Virus record (IMG/VR): IMGVR_UViG_3300047167_000024
Coordinates: 1 to 48,169 of that record
DNA: 48,169 nt
Reading direction: 5' to 3' (one strand)
Source: a virus
Shown: one piece after another, positions 30,164 through 37,897 of the stretch
Layout: each line of letters starts with the position of its first letter
Numbering within the stretch: position 1 is the first letter of the stretch
Notes under the pieces: model-generated
The model's database searches: none
Told to the model about the DNA's origin: nothing
The model's input: only the letters and a program-made list of their open reading frames with translations
Translations under genes and position numbers: made by a program

Positions 30164-31552
30164 TTACAGGCTAAGTTGTCCAGTAATGTTGTCAATTAAA
30201 ACATTTTTTCTTGGTTGATATGCAGCGAGCGAGAGGAAGCGAAAGTGGGCCTCCGGCAAACTTAAATCCGAGACGGCCAATTTAAGCTTGCTATATGGAG
30301 CAAGCTGTGCAATTCCGAGCGTATTTCCTTGGATAAGGAAACCAGTTACGGAACCTGGTTGGCGGTTACCGAGATCGGTAAAAACTGGGTTACCACTTCC
30401 TTGCTTGATCTTACCGATAAATTTAGCATCCGAAGCGCCGTTGCCGACGTTAGAACGATAAACGTTATAATAAGAAGCTCCAGATACAGCCGTAATCGTG
30501 ACGGTGACTTTATCACCAGCAGCGGTTACAGTAGCGGTAGCAGGAGCACCTGGAAGAGATTCTCCAAGAATCGATACGCCGGTAGCGTAGTACACATAAG
30601 TACCAGCCATCAAGAGTGATCCAGCAGGACCTGCATCAGCTACAGCAATGGCTGGAGCAGCAGGAGCACCTAGACGACTACGAGCAGGCTGAGTCTTACC
30701 AGACAAGAAACGTGAAGCTTCCAAGGAAACTACAGCGCTTGAAGTCCATTGAGTACGAAGATGAGCGCCGGTAGCTTCTTGAGCTGATCCAGCGAGCATG
30801 ATACGTTCTTTAGCGTGTGCGATTTTGTTATAGGCAGACAAGCTGATTGGATCCAAGATCAAGCGATCAGCAGCTCCCATATTCATTGCAGAACGAACAG
30901 AGCTGTCTTCGATAACAGACTGAGTGAGAGTTCCACCGCTCGAAAGAACAACGGTTTGATTAGAACCGTATTCTGCGAACATCAAATCTTGGGTATTGAG
31001 CTGTCCATCAGATTGGCGAACCTGTTGGTCAACACCAATCATGTTAGGAAGCTGAGCAACAACGGTAGGGTTACCATCGAAAACACCATTGTCAGAGAAA
31101 TCGGCTTGACCACGGAAAAGGTCAAATTCGATATCGCCAGCAAGCTTCATTGCAGCATCTGCCGAAGAGCGATCTTCAGCTTTAACGCCGTCGAAAGCAC
31201 CAATCATATTAGCAGCAACGGTCACACGACGAATCGTGCTGTAATATGCCATAGGCACAACCGCACGAATGAAGTTCGACACGTCTTCTTCACCAACGCC
31301 GCCCTCAAATTGAGCGGAACCGCCGAAAATCCCGTAATCGAGTTGGCGATTGAATTGGTGGAGTTGCGATTTAACTTCCTTAGAGGGAAGGATCTTCTGC
31401 AACTTAATATGGCTGTCATCAAAAGTGACGTTCTGCATCACAGGCGAGAGATCCTCGACCATGAGGGCAGCGCCCTGTTCCAAATTACCCGGAGAGGCCA
31501 TGTAACTGCCTGCTTCAAGGGCTTTCATCAGTGACTGAAGTTGTTCAATCAT
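30164..31552 (-). CDS. Major capsid protein with Ig/Fn3-like insertion
   Basis: 462 residues. An N-terminal arm (MIEQLQSLMKALEAG), then an HK97-type-looking body with the region around RQLDYGIFGGSAQFEGGVGE, RAVVPMAYYSTIRRVTVAAN and LAGDIEFDLFRGQAD. Residues ~290-400 (GPAGSLLMAGTYVYYATGV, YYNVYRSNVG) form an Ig/fibronectin-III-like module, and the capsid fold resumes near the end. Strong AAAGGAG Shine-Dalgarno, own terminator, and scaffold gene just upstream in transcription all fit the most highly made virion protein. Confidence 0.85.
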   Translation of the reverse strand: MIEQLQSLMKALEAGSYMASPGNLEQGAALMVEDLSPVMQNVTFDDSHIKLQKILPSKEVKSQLHQFNRQLDYGIFGGSAQFEGGVGEEDVSNFIRAVVPMAYYSTIRRVTVAANMIGAFDGVKAEDRSSADAAMKLAGDIEFDLFRGQADFSDNGVFDGNPTVVAQLPNMIGVDQQVRQSDGQLNTQDLMFAEYGSNQTVVLSSGGTLTQSVIEDSSVRSAMNMGAADRLILDPISLSAYNKIAHAKERIMLAGSAQEATGAHLRTQWTSSAVVSLEASRFLSGKTQPARSRLGAPAAPAIAVADAGPAGSLLMAGTYVYYATGVSILGESLPGAPATATVTAAGDKVTVTITAVSGASYYNVYRSNVGNGASDAKFIGKIKQGSGNPVFTDLGNRQPGSVTGFLIQGNTLGIAQLAPYSKLKLAVSDLSLPEAHFRFLSLAAYQPRKNVLIDNITGQLSL

Positions 31553-31581
31553 TTTCTTTCTCCTTTATTAAAAAAGACACC

Positions 31582-32556
31582 TTATTTTAGCAGGTGACTA
31601 ATACTGTTAACGTTGACCTGACCAGTCAGATAAAATGCGTTGATTGCATCTCTATCAGATTTTTTAAGGGTTGGCTCCGATGCCTTCGCCTTAAGAACTT
31701 CATGGATTTCGCTCTTGGTAGGAGCTTTTTCTTCTTTGTGTGTTTCGGATTTAGCGATAACATCCAACGAAGTAATTGCCTTACCTTGAGGAGCAGCTTT
31801 CTTAGCAAAAGCAGTCAAAAATTCTTTAATTGCTGCTTTTTCAGCTTTCTCAGCCGCTAATTCAGACTTAAGAAGCTCAACTTCTGTGTTTTCTGACTTT
31901 TCCATTTGCATTCCTTCTGCTTTACTAGCTGGTGATTTAGCTCCAGGTGTATTCTTAGGCTCGCAGGATTCGATTTTACCCGTTTCCGTTTTAGCCATCT
32001 GTGAGCTATTTGACTTACTAGCAGGCGACTTCGCACCGGGAGTGTCTTTTGGATTACTAGCAGACATTTCTCCGCCACATCCATCAGCCTTTTTCATTTG
32101 CGAGCTTTGATCTTTACTAGCTGGTGATTTTGCACCAGGAGTATTTTTAGGTTCACAACTTTCGATGCCATCTTCGCCTTTAGCCATTCCAGCACTATCG
32201 CCGCCCATACATTTTTGAATACAACCGTGATGAGCAGCTAATTCGCCTTTGGACATAGAGCGGTACATTTTTTCCATGTGCGCCATATCTTCATCGTCGT
32301 AATCGTGGCCTTGGTGTTCTGCACCTTCGGCATGCTCTTCATGTTGTTCGCCTTCATGAGCTTCTGGCGCGTGGCCTTCAGCTTCATGTTCTGGCTTTTC
32401 TTCATGTTCTGGTTTCTCTTCATGCTCTTTCTTAGGTGGCATTTCGCCATCTTCGGATTTTGCAAGAGAGGTTTCGGTTTTAGCAAGCTGAGTGGTAAAC
32501 GCTTCTTCTACCTGAGCGATGATATTTGCTACATCTTTTTCGGTATATCTTTTCAT
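31582..32556 (-). CDS. Scaffold/head-core-like protein with repeated motif
   Basis: 324 residues. A Glu/His-rich low-complexity region (EHEEKPEHEEKPEHEAEGH) is followed by three copies of the unit PK(N/D)TPGAKSPASK at ~135, 170 and 200. A helical C-terminus with heptads (ELLKSELAAEKAEKAAIKE) follows. Many K-S-E, K-T-E or K-G-E sites occur (LAKSEDG, MEKSENT, LLKSELA, IAKSETH, TKSEIHE). Position immediately before the capsid gene, charge and disorder fit a scaffold cleaved by the prohead protease. Confidence 0.65.
   Translation of the reverse strand: MKRYTEKDVANIIAQVEEAFTTQLAKTETSLAKSEDGEMPPKKEHEEKPEHEEKPEHEAEGHAPEAHEGEQHEEHAEGAEHQGHDYDDEDMAHMEKMYRSMSKGELAAHHGCIQKCMGGDSAGMAKGEDGIESCEPKNTPGAKSPASKDQSSQMKKADGCGGEMSASNPKDTPGAKSPASKSNSSQMAKTETGKIESCEPKNTPGAKSPASKAEGMQMEKSENTEVELLKSELAAEKAEKAAIKEFLTAFAKKAAPQGKAITSLDVIAKSETHKEEKAPTKSEIHEVLKAKASEPTLKKSDRDAINAFYLTGQVNVNSISHLLK
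31918..32166 (-). repeat. Three in-frame DNA repeats inside the scaffold-like gene
   Basis: Three copies encode PK(N/D)TPGAKSPASK, roughly at 31920-31966, 32015-32057 and 32115-32160, about 95-100 nt apart. The DNA copies differ at third positions, so the repeat is kept at protein level. Confidence 0.75.
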
Positions 32557-32600
32557 GGTTTACTCCTCTTATTATTAACTCGTTGAAACTATTAACTAAC

Positions 32601-33080
32601 TTATACGCCCTTAGTAGGCCAGTACAAATTGTCAATACTGAGGGTAGGAGCAACAAGTGAAGCTGCTGCAGAAGCTTGGGTAACTGCGGTTCCGTTAGCA
32701 ATAGGAGCCAACTTGAATGCGATACCGAACGGGAAAAGCTCCCACATAACAGTGTCAAGATCGGCTTGAGTAGGAATTGGTGCGCCAGCGCTATTCAACT
32801 CATAAGAAATTGAAGAAGTGGAAGGCGTATAAGCAAGTTCTGGATTCCCGAAAATGTCGTTACTGACCATCGGGATCTGTTGCAAATAAACGAGAATAAC
32901 TGGATTGCTTTCGGTAACTACACCGCTTTTGGACAAGAAAATCAACTGTCCGCCGTTAGAATCTTGTGCGTAGCTGACGGTATCAACACCACCGGCTTCG
33001 GTGTTGTTAGCGAAACGAACTGCAAGGCGGTTGCCGAGATCTCTCGCTACACTTTGTATCTTCTGATTGGAAATGATCAT
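32601..33080 (-). CDS. Virion-type protein (159 aa)
   Basis: No family recognised. Beta-type sequence with Ser/Thr/Ala-rich loops (VTESNPVILVYLQQIPMVS, ISYELNSAGAPIPTQ). First gene of the capsid operon, with a GAGGAG Shine-Dalgarno. Its place before scaffold and capsid suggests a head decoration or assembly protein. Confidence 0.75.
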   Translation of the reverse strand: MIISNQKIQSVARDLGNRLAVRFANNTEAGGVDTVSYAQDSNGGQLIFLSKSGVVTESNPVILVYLQQIPMVSNDIFGNPELAYTPSTSSISYELNSAGAPIPTQADLDTVMWELFPFGIAFKLAPIANGTAVTQASAAASLVAPTLSIDNLYWPTKGV

Positions 33081-33104
33081 TTTTATCTCCTCGTTGAGGG
33101 TTTT

Positions 33105-33116
33105 GCCCGAAAGGGC
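33105..33116. other. GCCC-GAAA-GGGC hairpin in the 5' leader of the 33080 gene
   Basis: Stem GCCC/GGGC with GAAA (plus) or TTTC (minus) loop, upstream of the GAGGAG Shine-Dalgarno. No T-run on either side, so not a terminator; it may stabilise the leader mRNA. Confidence 0.45.
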
Positions 33117-33132
33117 GTAAATACTTGTATCT

Positions 33133-33138
33133 ATTATA
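33133..33138 (-). promoter_or_regulatory. Weak candidate -10 for the capsid operon
   Basis: TATAAT on the minus strand within TATTTATAATAG; a TTGACT stands 24 nt upstream, too far for a standard promoter. No AATCTTTA box is present. Confidence 0.3.
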
Positions 33139-33199
33139 AATAATTAGTTCTTAGGTATGTGAAGTCAATAAAATCAATGGGTTATAAACGATAAAAAGT

Positions 33200-33228
33200 T
33201 TGATTTTAAAAATTAATTATGATATATT
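33200..33228 (+). promoter_or_regulatory. Sigma70-type promoter for the phosphoesterase gene
   Basis: TTGATT (33200-33205), exact 17-nt spacer, TATATT (33223-33228) as extended TGATATATT, ending 6 nt (AGAGAT) before the ATG at 33235. Confidence 0.65.
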
Positions 33229-33234
33229 AGAGAT

Positions 33235-33879
33235 ATGAAGATAGTTTGTATTAGCGATGTTCATGGTAAATGGAATAAAATTGAGATACCGGAATGTGAT
33301 TTGCTTGTTTCGGCAGGAGACTATTCATTTACTGGAGAAATCCATATGGTTAAGGATTTTCACAAATGGATGAACAAACAGCCAGCTAAGCATAAGATAT
33401 CCGTTCAAGGGAATCATGAAAAATGGGTAGAAAGGAATTTCGATTTAGCTAAACAAATGGCTAAAGAAGCCTGTCCAGACATCCACTTCATTGACGAAGG
33501 ATTGGTAGAAATAGAAGAATTGAAGATTTGGTGCTCTGCAATTACCCCTTTTTTTTATAACTGGGCTTGGAATAGATATAGGGGAGAAGAAATCAAAAAA
33601 CACTGGGATAAAATTCCCTTAAATATAGATTTTTTAATTACTCATGGGCCCCCCTATGGAATTTTAGATACGGTCAGTTTCCATCGTCCAATCGAAAACT
33701 TAGGATGTAAAGAATTGGCTAATAAAATTAAAGAGTTAAAGAATCTTAAGATTCATAGTTTTGGCCATATTCACGACTCATATGGAGTTTACGACAACGG
33801 TCTGGTAAAATTTATAAATGCTAGTATATGTAATGAAGATTATAGGCCAATTAACGAACCGATCACTATTGAACTATAG
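33235..33879 (+). CDS. Calcineurin-like metallophosphoesterase (MPPED-type)
   Basis: 214 residues, single domain. Metal motifs: ISDVHGKW (Asp8, His10), SAGDYS (Asp29), QGNHEKW (Asn60, His61), THGPPYGILD, and FGHIHDSYG. The THGPPxGILD and GHIHxSYG signatures are those of the MPPED1/239AB group, which hydrolyses nucleotide phosphodiesters such as cyclic AMP in known members. Distinct from the SbcD-like gene. No signal peptide; cytoplasmic. Own near-leaderless promoter. Substrate in this phage unknown. Confidence 0.88.
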   Translation: MKIVCISDVHGKWNKIEIPECDLLVSAGDYSFTGEIHMVKDFHKWMNKQPAKHKISVQGNHEKWVERNFDLAKQMAKEACPDIHFIDEGLVEIEELKIWCSAITPFFYNWAWNRYRGEEIKKHWDKIPLNIDFLITHGPPYGILDTVSFHRPIENLGCKELANKIKELKNLKIHSFGHIHDSYGVYDNGLVKFINASICNEDYRPINEPITIEL

Positions 33880-33888
33880 GTTTGTATT

Positions 33889-33896
33889 AATCTTTA
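33889..33896 (+). promoter_or_regulatory. Candidate late-promoter box AATCTTTA
   Basis: Box 59 nt before the ATG at 33956. Between them lie the 10-bp palindrome GAACATGTTC (33902-33911), a CCCG...CGGG repeat (33912-33928) and a strong AAAGGAG. Confidence 0.5.
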
Positions 33897-33955
33897 ATTT
33901 AGAACATGTTCCCCGCTTAATTAACGGGATTTAAATTTTAAAGGAGATCTCTCAA

Positions 33956-34429
33956 ATGGCAGCTCAAACCCCTTCACTTACACAGGGCGTCAAGAATAGA
34001 ATCGTAGAGGCTGTAACCAGCGTTACAGACGGAAATCAAATCATTGGATCCCTCGGTCTTATGGGTGGTGCTAGAATCAACGCTAGCGCAGACACTGTGG
34101 CTTATTCCACTGGAGACATTTCTGTCGCTTTGGATTCTGGTGGCGCACCATGCACTTATCGCATTACGTTTCCAAATATCAGTTCACAAATTCAATCTAT
34201 TAACTGGATTGATGTAAAAGGTTTCACTCCCCGTGCACCAAGCGGTGTCGAAACCCTTGATTGCTTGGTTTGCGGCTATGCTTACGATAATTCCCTTAAA
34301 CAATGGTACGTTACGGTTCAAATCGTAACTTACGGATCTGGTGCAGCTGTTTCAGCCGTTACTGCAGCAGGTTATGTTATCGGATGCCGCGTAGCAGTTA
34401 CTTTGCTTCCTACCGCTAATAGTTTGTAA
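33956..34429 (+). CDS. Virion-type protein (157 aa)
   Basis: No family recognised. Ala/Gly/Thr-rich beta-type sequence (GLMGGARINASADTVAY, VTAAGYVIGCRVAVTLLP), like small capsid or tail decoration proteins. Strong AAAGGAG Shine-Dalgarno, late box upstream and a strong terminator just downstream mark it as an independently, probably highly, expressed gene. Confidence 0.75.
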   Translation: MAAQTPSLTQGVKNRIVEAVTSVTDGNQIIGSLGLMGGARINASADTVAYSTGDISVALDSGGAPCTYRITFPNISSQIQSINWIDVKGFTPRAPSGVETLDCLVCGYAYDNSLKQWYVTVQIVTYGSGAAVSAVTAAGYVIGCRVAVTLLPTANSL

Positions 34430-34462
34430 TTTTTGATCTACCAATCGAGGTGGAAACAGTTT

Positions 34463-34498
34463 AAAAAGCCCTTCAGATTTAGTTCTGAGGGGCTTTTT
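34463..34498. terminator. Bidirectional rho-independent terminator
   Basis: 15-bp stem AAAAAGCCCTTCAGA / TCTGAGGGGCTTTTT with one G-T pair, A-run on one side and T-run on the other. It ends both the plus-strand gene at 33956 and the convergent gene at 34502-34858. Confidence 0.92.
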
Positions 34499-34501
34499 GT
34501 T

Positions 34502-34858
34502 TTAGGGTTTTCTTTTGAATCCGAAAATGGCCATGAAGCTATCAAACCAGGAGATTTGAGGTTCTTCATTATGAATCTGAGTTGACTCTGAAGTCAACTC
34601 AGATTCATAATCGATTCCATCATGAACTTGATGGTCTTTAAACTCGATTGGTTCTGGATCCAAGCAACCTTTTTCTGAGGTACAACTGCAAGGTTCTGTA
34701 GTAAGACCGAAACTCTCTTGTTCTAGTCTCATGAAATCTTCAAAACTACTTCCGGCGTGTTTGTTGGCTTTAGCCTTCTTTTTAACGGATTTGACCTTTT
34801 TAGTCACTTTCTTAGCTTTTACGGTTTTCTTCTTAGTTTTCGCGTTCTTATCCTTCAT
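34502..34858 (-). CDS. Lys-rich N-terminus, hypothetical protein (118 aa)
   Basis: The first ~35 residues are almost all Lys/Ala/Val (KKTVKAKKVTKKVKSVKKK), histone- or polyamine-like, likely to bind nucleic acid. A middle with PCSCTSEKGC (Cys cluster) and an acidic part follow, then an aromatic end (ISWFDSFMAIFGFKR). AGGAG lies 6-7 nt before the ATG. Lone minus-strand gene between two plus-strand virion genes. It contains a perfect 18-bp inverted repeat. Function unknown. Confidence 0.75.
   Translation of the reverse strand: MKDKNAKTKKKTVKAKKVTKKVKSVKKKAKANKHAGSSFEDFMRLEQESFGLTTEPCSCTSEKGCLDPEPIEFKDHQVHDGIDYESELTSESTQIHNEEPQISWFDSFMAIFGFKRKP
34569..34610. repeat. Perfect 18-bp inverted repeat within a coding region
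   Basis: Arm 34569-34586 (TTATGAATCTGAGTTGAC) and its exact reverse complement at 34593-34610, with a 6-nt loop. It encodes the YESELTSESTQIHN stretch of the 118-residue protein. Confidence 0.85.
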
Positions 34859-34885
34859 TATAGCTCCTAAAACAGTTTTAAGACC

Positions 34886-34893
34886 AATCTTTA
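34886..34893 (+). promoter_or_regulatory. Candidate late-promoter box AATCTTTA
   Basis: Box in CCAATCTTTACCTTA, 57 nt before the ATG at 34951, in the gap between two divergent genes. Confidence 0.5.
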
Positions 34894-34950
34894 CCTTAAA
34901 GTCTACCCTTAACTATAGGCTTTGTCAAGATAAAAAGGGATACCAAGATT

Positions 34951-35391
34951 ATGGCCCGTCTTTCAGCCAAACCCATCACAAATTTTCAAAACATCAATTC
35001 ATTTGACTACGCAAACCAATGGATGATTCGTGCAGGGGATCAAACAACTCTTTATTTCCAAATAGTTAACCTAGATACCTGTCCTTCAGACTGTCCTCTT
35101 CGTTATATTCTGGGGATTGGAACCGCCAATCAACCCGTGCAAGTGAGAGTCACATTTCCTTCTATTGACTGCAACAGTGCTTTCACCCTGATCGCCATGC
35201 AAGATCCCAATGATGGATCCGTATTTAGTGTTGTAGTTCCTTATACGAGTCAGCCTGCTACAGGAAACGTTCAGTTTGTCGTTTACCAAGGAAACAATAT
35301 TTCTAACTTCAGTGTGTTGCAAATGATGAATGTTGAGTATTCGTCAGATGGATCAGACGGTAACTTGCCTGATAACACTTTTTTCTTTTAA
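34951..35391 (+). CDS. Virion-type protein (146 aa)
   Basis: No family recognised. Beta-rich with four Cys/Asp-rich turns (LDTCPSDCPLRYILGIG, VTFPSIDCNSAFTL). AAGGGA lies ~12 nt before the ATG. First of an operon running to about 39190. Probably a decoration or neck component. Confidence 0.75.
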   Translation: MARLSAKPITNFQNINSFDYANQWMIRAGDQTTLYFQIVNLDTCPSDCPLRYILGIGTANQPVQVRVTFPSIDCNSAFTLIAMQDPNDGSVFSVVVPYTSQPATGNVQFVVYQGNNISNFSVLQMMNVEYSSDGSDGNLPDNTFFF

Positions 35392-35406
35392 AAATCAAGG
35401 ACTTAC

Positions 35407-36270
35407 ATGGCAGATTACACACAGTCTAGGACATTCAAAACAGCGACCTACCCGGTCCACGCCATCGAAACTAGTGGCCTTTTACGCCGCACCGAACCGT
35501 TTCTTACACCGGAATTATTTAAGACCAGATATCTTCTAGGGCTTCCTTTTTATTTTTTAGGTCCGTGGATTGAAGAACTTTTAAAACCAGAGGTTTTGAA
35601 AGATCGTATCATGATGGCAATGAATGAAACCGAAGCCCAGCTCGGAACGACCGTGACAAGAGAAGAGTTTGTCGATAAACTCCCATTTGACTGGTCACTT
35701 TATAAAAGTTTTATTCATCTAAAGCCAAGACATTCCCCTATCGTTAGTTTGGAAAATCTCGCCATAGTTGCTTCTAACGACGAGGTTATATTTCAGGTTC
35801 CCTCTGTTTGGATCGATATGGCTAATGCTTCCATTGGTCAGCTAAACGTGATTCCTTTGTTGGCCGCTTTCGGTGCTACAAATGCTAGTGGAACTCCAAT
35901 TACTGCTACAAGTCAAGGTGCGGGTATCGCATTCTTAGCCATTTGGGGTGCTTCAGGAGCTACAACACAAGTTCCAAGCTACTGGCAAGTTACGTATTCA
36001 AGCGGACTTTCTAATCGCGAAGGACAAGTTCCAGTTTTGGTAAACCAGCTCATAGGAACTAATGCTGCGATCAACATCATCAGTCAAATCGCTATGTACT
36101 TCATTACCACTTCTCAATCGCAAAGTCAAGACGGTATTTCTCAAAGCTCTAGCATGATGGGTCCTCGCCTCTACGCTCTTCGCATCGAAGAACTTATTAA
36201 GAACCGTGATGAGCTTATCAGTAAGATCAAAGGAATTTTTGCCAAGAAATATGTAATTGGTGAGTACTAA
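35407..36270 (+). CDS. Virion-type protein (287 aa)
   Basis: No family recognised. Alpha/beta sequence with a hydrophobic GLPFYFLGPWIEELL segment near residue 48, a beta middle (EVIFQVPSVWIDMANASIG) and a helical end (ALRIEELIKNRDELISK). Closely linked to the genes before (15 nt) and after (2 nt). A neck or head-completion role is suggested by place in the order. Confidence 0.75.
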   Translation: MADYTQSRTFKTATYPVHAIETSGLLRRTEPFLTPELFKTRYLLGLPFYFLGPWIEELLKPEVLKDRIMMAMNETEAQLGTTVTREEFVDKLPFDWSLYKSFIHLKPRHSPIVSLENLAIVASNDEVIFQVPSVWIDMANASIGQLNVIPLLAAFGATNASGTPITATSQGAGIAFLAIWGASGATTQVPSYWQVTYSSGLSNREGQVPVLVNQLIGTNAAINIISQIAMYFITTSQSQSQDGISQSSSMMGPRLYALRIEELIKNRDELISKIKGIFAKKYVIGEY

Positions 36271-36272
36271 AC

Positions 36273-37403
36273 ATGAGTCTTGCGAAGCACCTCAAAAAAG
36301 CCTTAACTGAAAACTCTCTCTCCAAAGCTGAAAAGCCAGAGCTTGGTGAAGGTGTTAACGATGGCTACAAAGAGCGAGCTTCCAAGGGAGGCGATATTCT
36401 TTGGCATGTCACCATTAAAGGCCAAAAAGAATTATCTCCCGGTATCCCTCTCCACATGTCTTTGAAGGTATTTGAAGATAAAAAACAGATGGACTTAGAT
36501 GAAATCAAACAAAAAGTAAAAGAACTGGGCATAAAAACTCCTGATCCTACGGACTTAACTTTTAAGACAACCATCTTTACATCTGAGAGAGATGGCAAAA
36601 AGTATTATATGTTACTTGTTGGCGGAACGGACAAAGCTTATTCGCATTTTTACGAAAGCTTCAAACACACCGGAACTGTCTATAAAAAGTTCATGCCCCA
36701 CATTACTATCGACAAGGGACTGTACGATAAGATCAATAAAGAAGGAATAAAACCAGACGAAGTAATATTCCGCGATCTGACAGCTGAGTATGGGGCTGGG
36801 AATACCATCCATTCCTTTGATGAAAAAGAACTTGAAAAATCAGAGTCGCTAGAAAAAGGTGCTCTCAAAACTATGCTCACGGCTGGATCGATGGCTGCAG
36901 CATTAGCTTCACCCCACACCACAGACGCAAAAGTTCCTTCTCATGGTCCACTTCATCCTCAAGTATCGGCTTCCCCAAATTCCGACTATTCACGAGAAAA
37001 AATGCTTAATGCGATTTCTCAAGTGGAAAGTAGTGGTGGAAAAAACATGAATCACAAGCCAACCTCACAAGGGACGGCCTATGGACGATGGGCCGTAATG
37101 CCTTCTGTCATTCAAGACACCATTAGACTCAATCCTAAATTGAAGCAGCAGTACGGTAAAGGCCTTAGGCTTCAAGGAGATAACTTAACTCATTACATGC
37201 AAGACAATCCTAAACTAGAACAAGAAATTGTCAATAGCCACCTTAATAGACTCGAACACCATTTTGGTCATAATCCAGAGGCTATCGCTTACGGCTGGAA
37301 TCAAGGAATTACCAATACGAATAGAAGTTTGAAGGCTAAAAAAGATATTTCGGCACATCCTTACGTGCAAAAATTTAAGCGTTATTATGAAAGCGGGAAA
37401 TAA
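36273..37403 (+). CDS. Virion protein: 2H phosphoesterase domain fused to lytic transglycosylase domain
   Basis: 376 residues. Residues ~40-160 carry two H-x-S/T motifs in the spacing of 2H phosphoesterases (LHMSLK, His61-Ser63; MPHITID, His143-Thr145), a fold used by LigT-type RNA cyclic phosphodiesterases and by the anti-CBASS enzyme Acb1. Residues ~190-235 are a linker with K-S-E sites. Residues ~240-376 resemble lytic transglycosylases: LNAISQVESSGGKN (catalytic Glu252), AYGRWAVMPSV and IAYGWNQG. The C-terminal part would open peptidoglycan at entry. The operon implies a virion component, so the 2H domain may be delivered with the particle. The 2H call rests on motifs only. Confidence 0.7.
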   Translation: MSLAKHLKKALTENSLSKAEKPELGEGVNDGYKERASKGGDILWHVTIKGQKELSPGIPLHMSLKVFEDKKQMDLDEIKQKVKELGIKTPDPTDLTFKTTIFTSERDGKKYYMLLVGGTDKAYSHFYESFKHTGTVYKKFMPHITIDKGLYDKINKEGIKPDEVIFRDLTAEYGAGNTIHSFDEKELEKSESLEKGALKTMLTAGSMAAALASPHTTDAKVPSHGPLHPQVSASPNSDYSREKMLNAISQVESSGGKNMNHKPTSQGTAYGRWAVMPSVIQDTIRLNPKLKQQYGKGLRLQGDNLTHYMQDNPKLEQEIVNSHLNRLEHHFGHNPEAIAYGWNQGITNTNRSLKAKKDISAHPYVQKFKRYYESGK

Positions 37404-37405
37404 TT

Positions 37406-37894
37406 ATGAGTATGAGTTTGCAACCAGAAGACATAGATACTGTTGAAGAAGCGGGTATGCTTGACGGACAGCCAACCAAACTATTGAGAACACGTGGCGG
37501 ATTTTGGATGATGGTTCATAAGGGTAAAGTCCTTGCAGGCGGCTCTCATCCTGCTATCGTAAAGCACAGCGTAAGTAAAATGTTCCCAAGTTTTCAGCCG
37601 GTGATGTGTAAATCCGAAGGCTTTGACGACGCAATAGTTGATCAACATTCTCATTATCTTTCTGATGATCTACGTAAATCAGGCCATGACATTTACAGCA
37701 TTCAGAACACTAACGGTATCGAATTTCAGATCACGAAAAATAATCTAAAAATCGCTTCTGTTACTGGTTCTATACAAAATGACGCACTTGTAATTAATGA
37801 GATACAGTTTCCAAAACAATTCGCAAAGGCTTTGGCTGGTGCTACTACTGAAAAAGCTTTGGATTGTAAAATGAAAACGATTAGGATTAAATAA
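37406..37894 (+). CDS. Virion-type protein (162 aa)
   Basis: No family recognised. Starts MSMSLQPEDIDTVEEA, then a beta-turn-rich middle (RGGFWMMVHKGKVLAGG) and a KSEGFDD motif. Two nt after the transglycosylase gene stop. It may work with that protein. Confidence 0.7.
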   Translation: MSMSLQPEDIDTVEEAGMLDGQPTKLLRTRGGFWMMVHKGKVLAGGSHPAIVKHSVSKMFPSFQPVMCKSEGFDDAIVDQHSHYLSDDLRKSGHDIYSIQNTNGIEFQITKNNLKIASVTGSIQNDALVINEIQFPKQFAKALAGATTEKALDCKMKTIRIK

Positions 37895-37897
37895 ACT

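Noticed and set aside
30815-31534. Plus-strand 239-codon frame
   Set aside because: Antisense shadow of the major capsid gene; His/Arg/Ser-rich antisense composition and no ribosome site.
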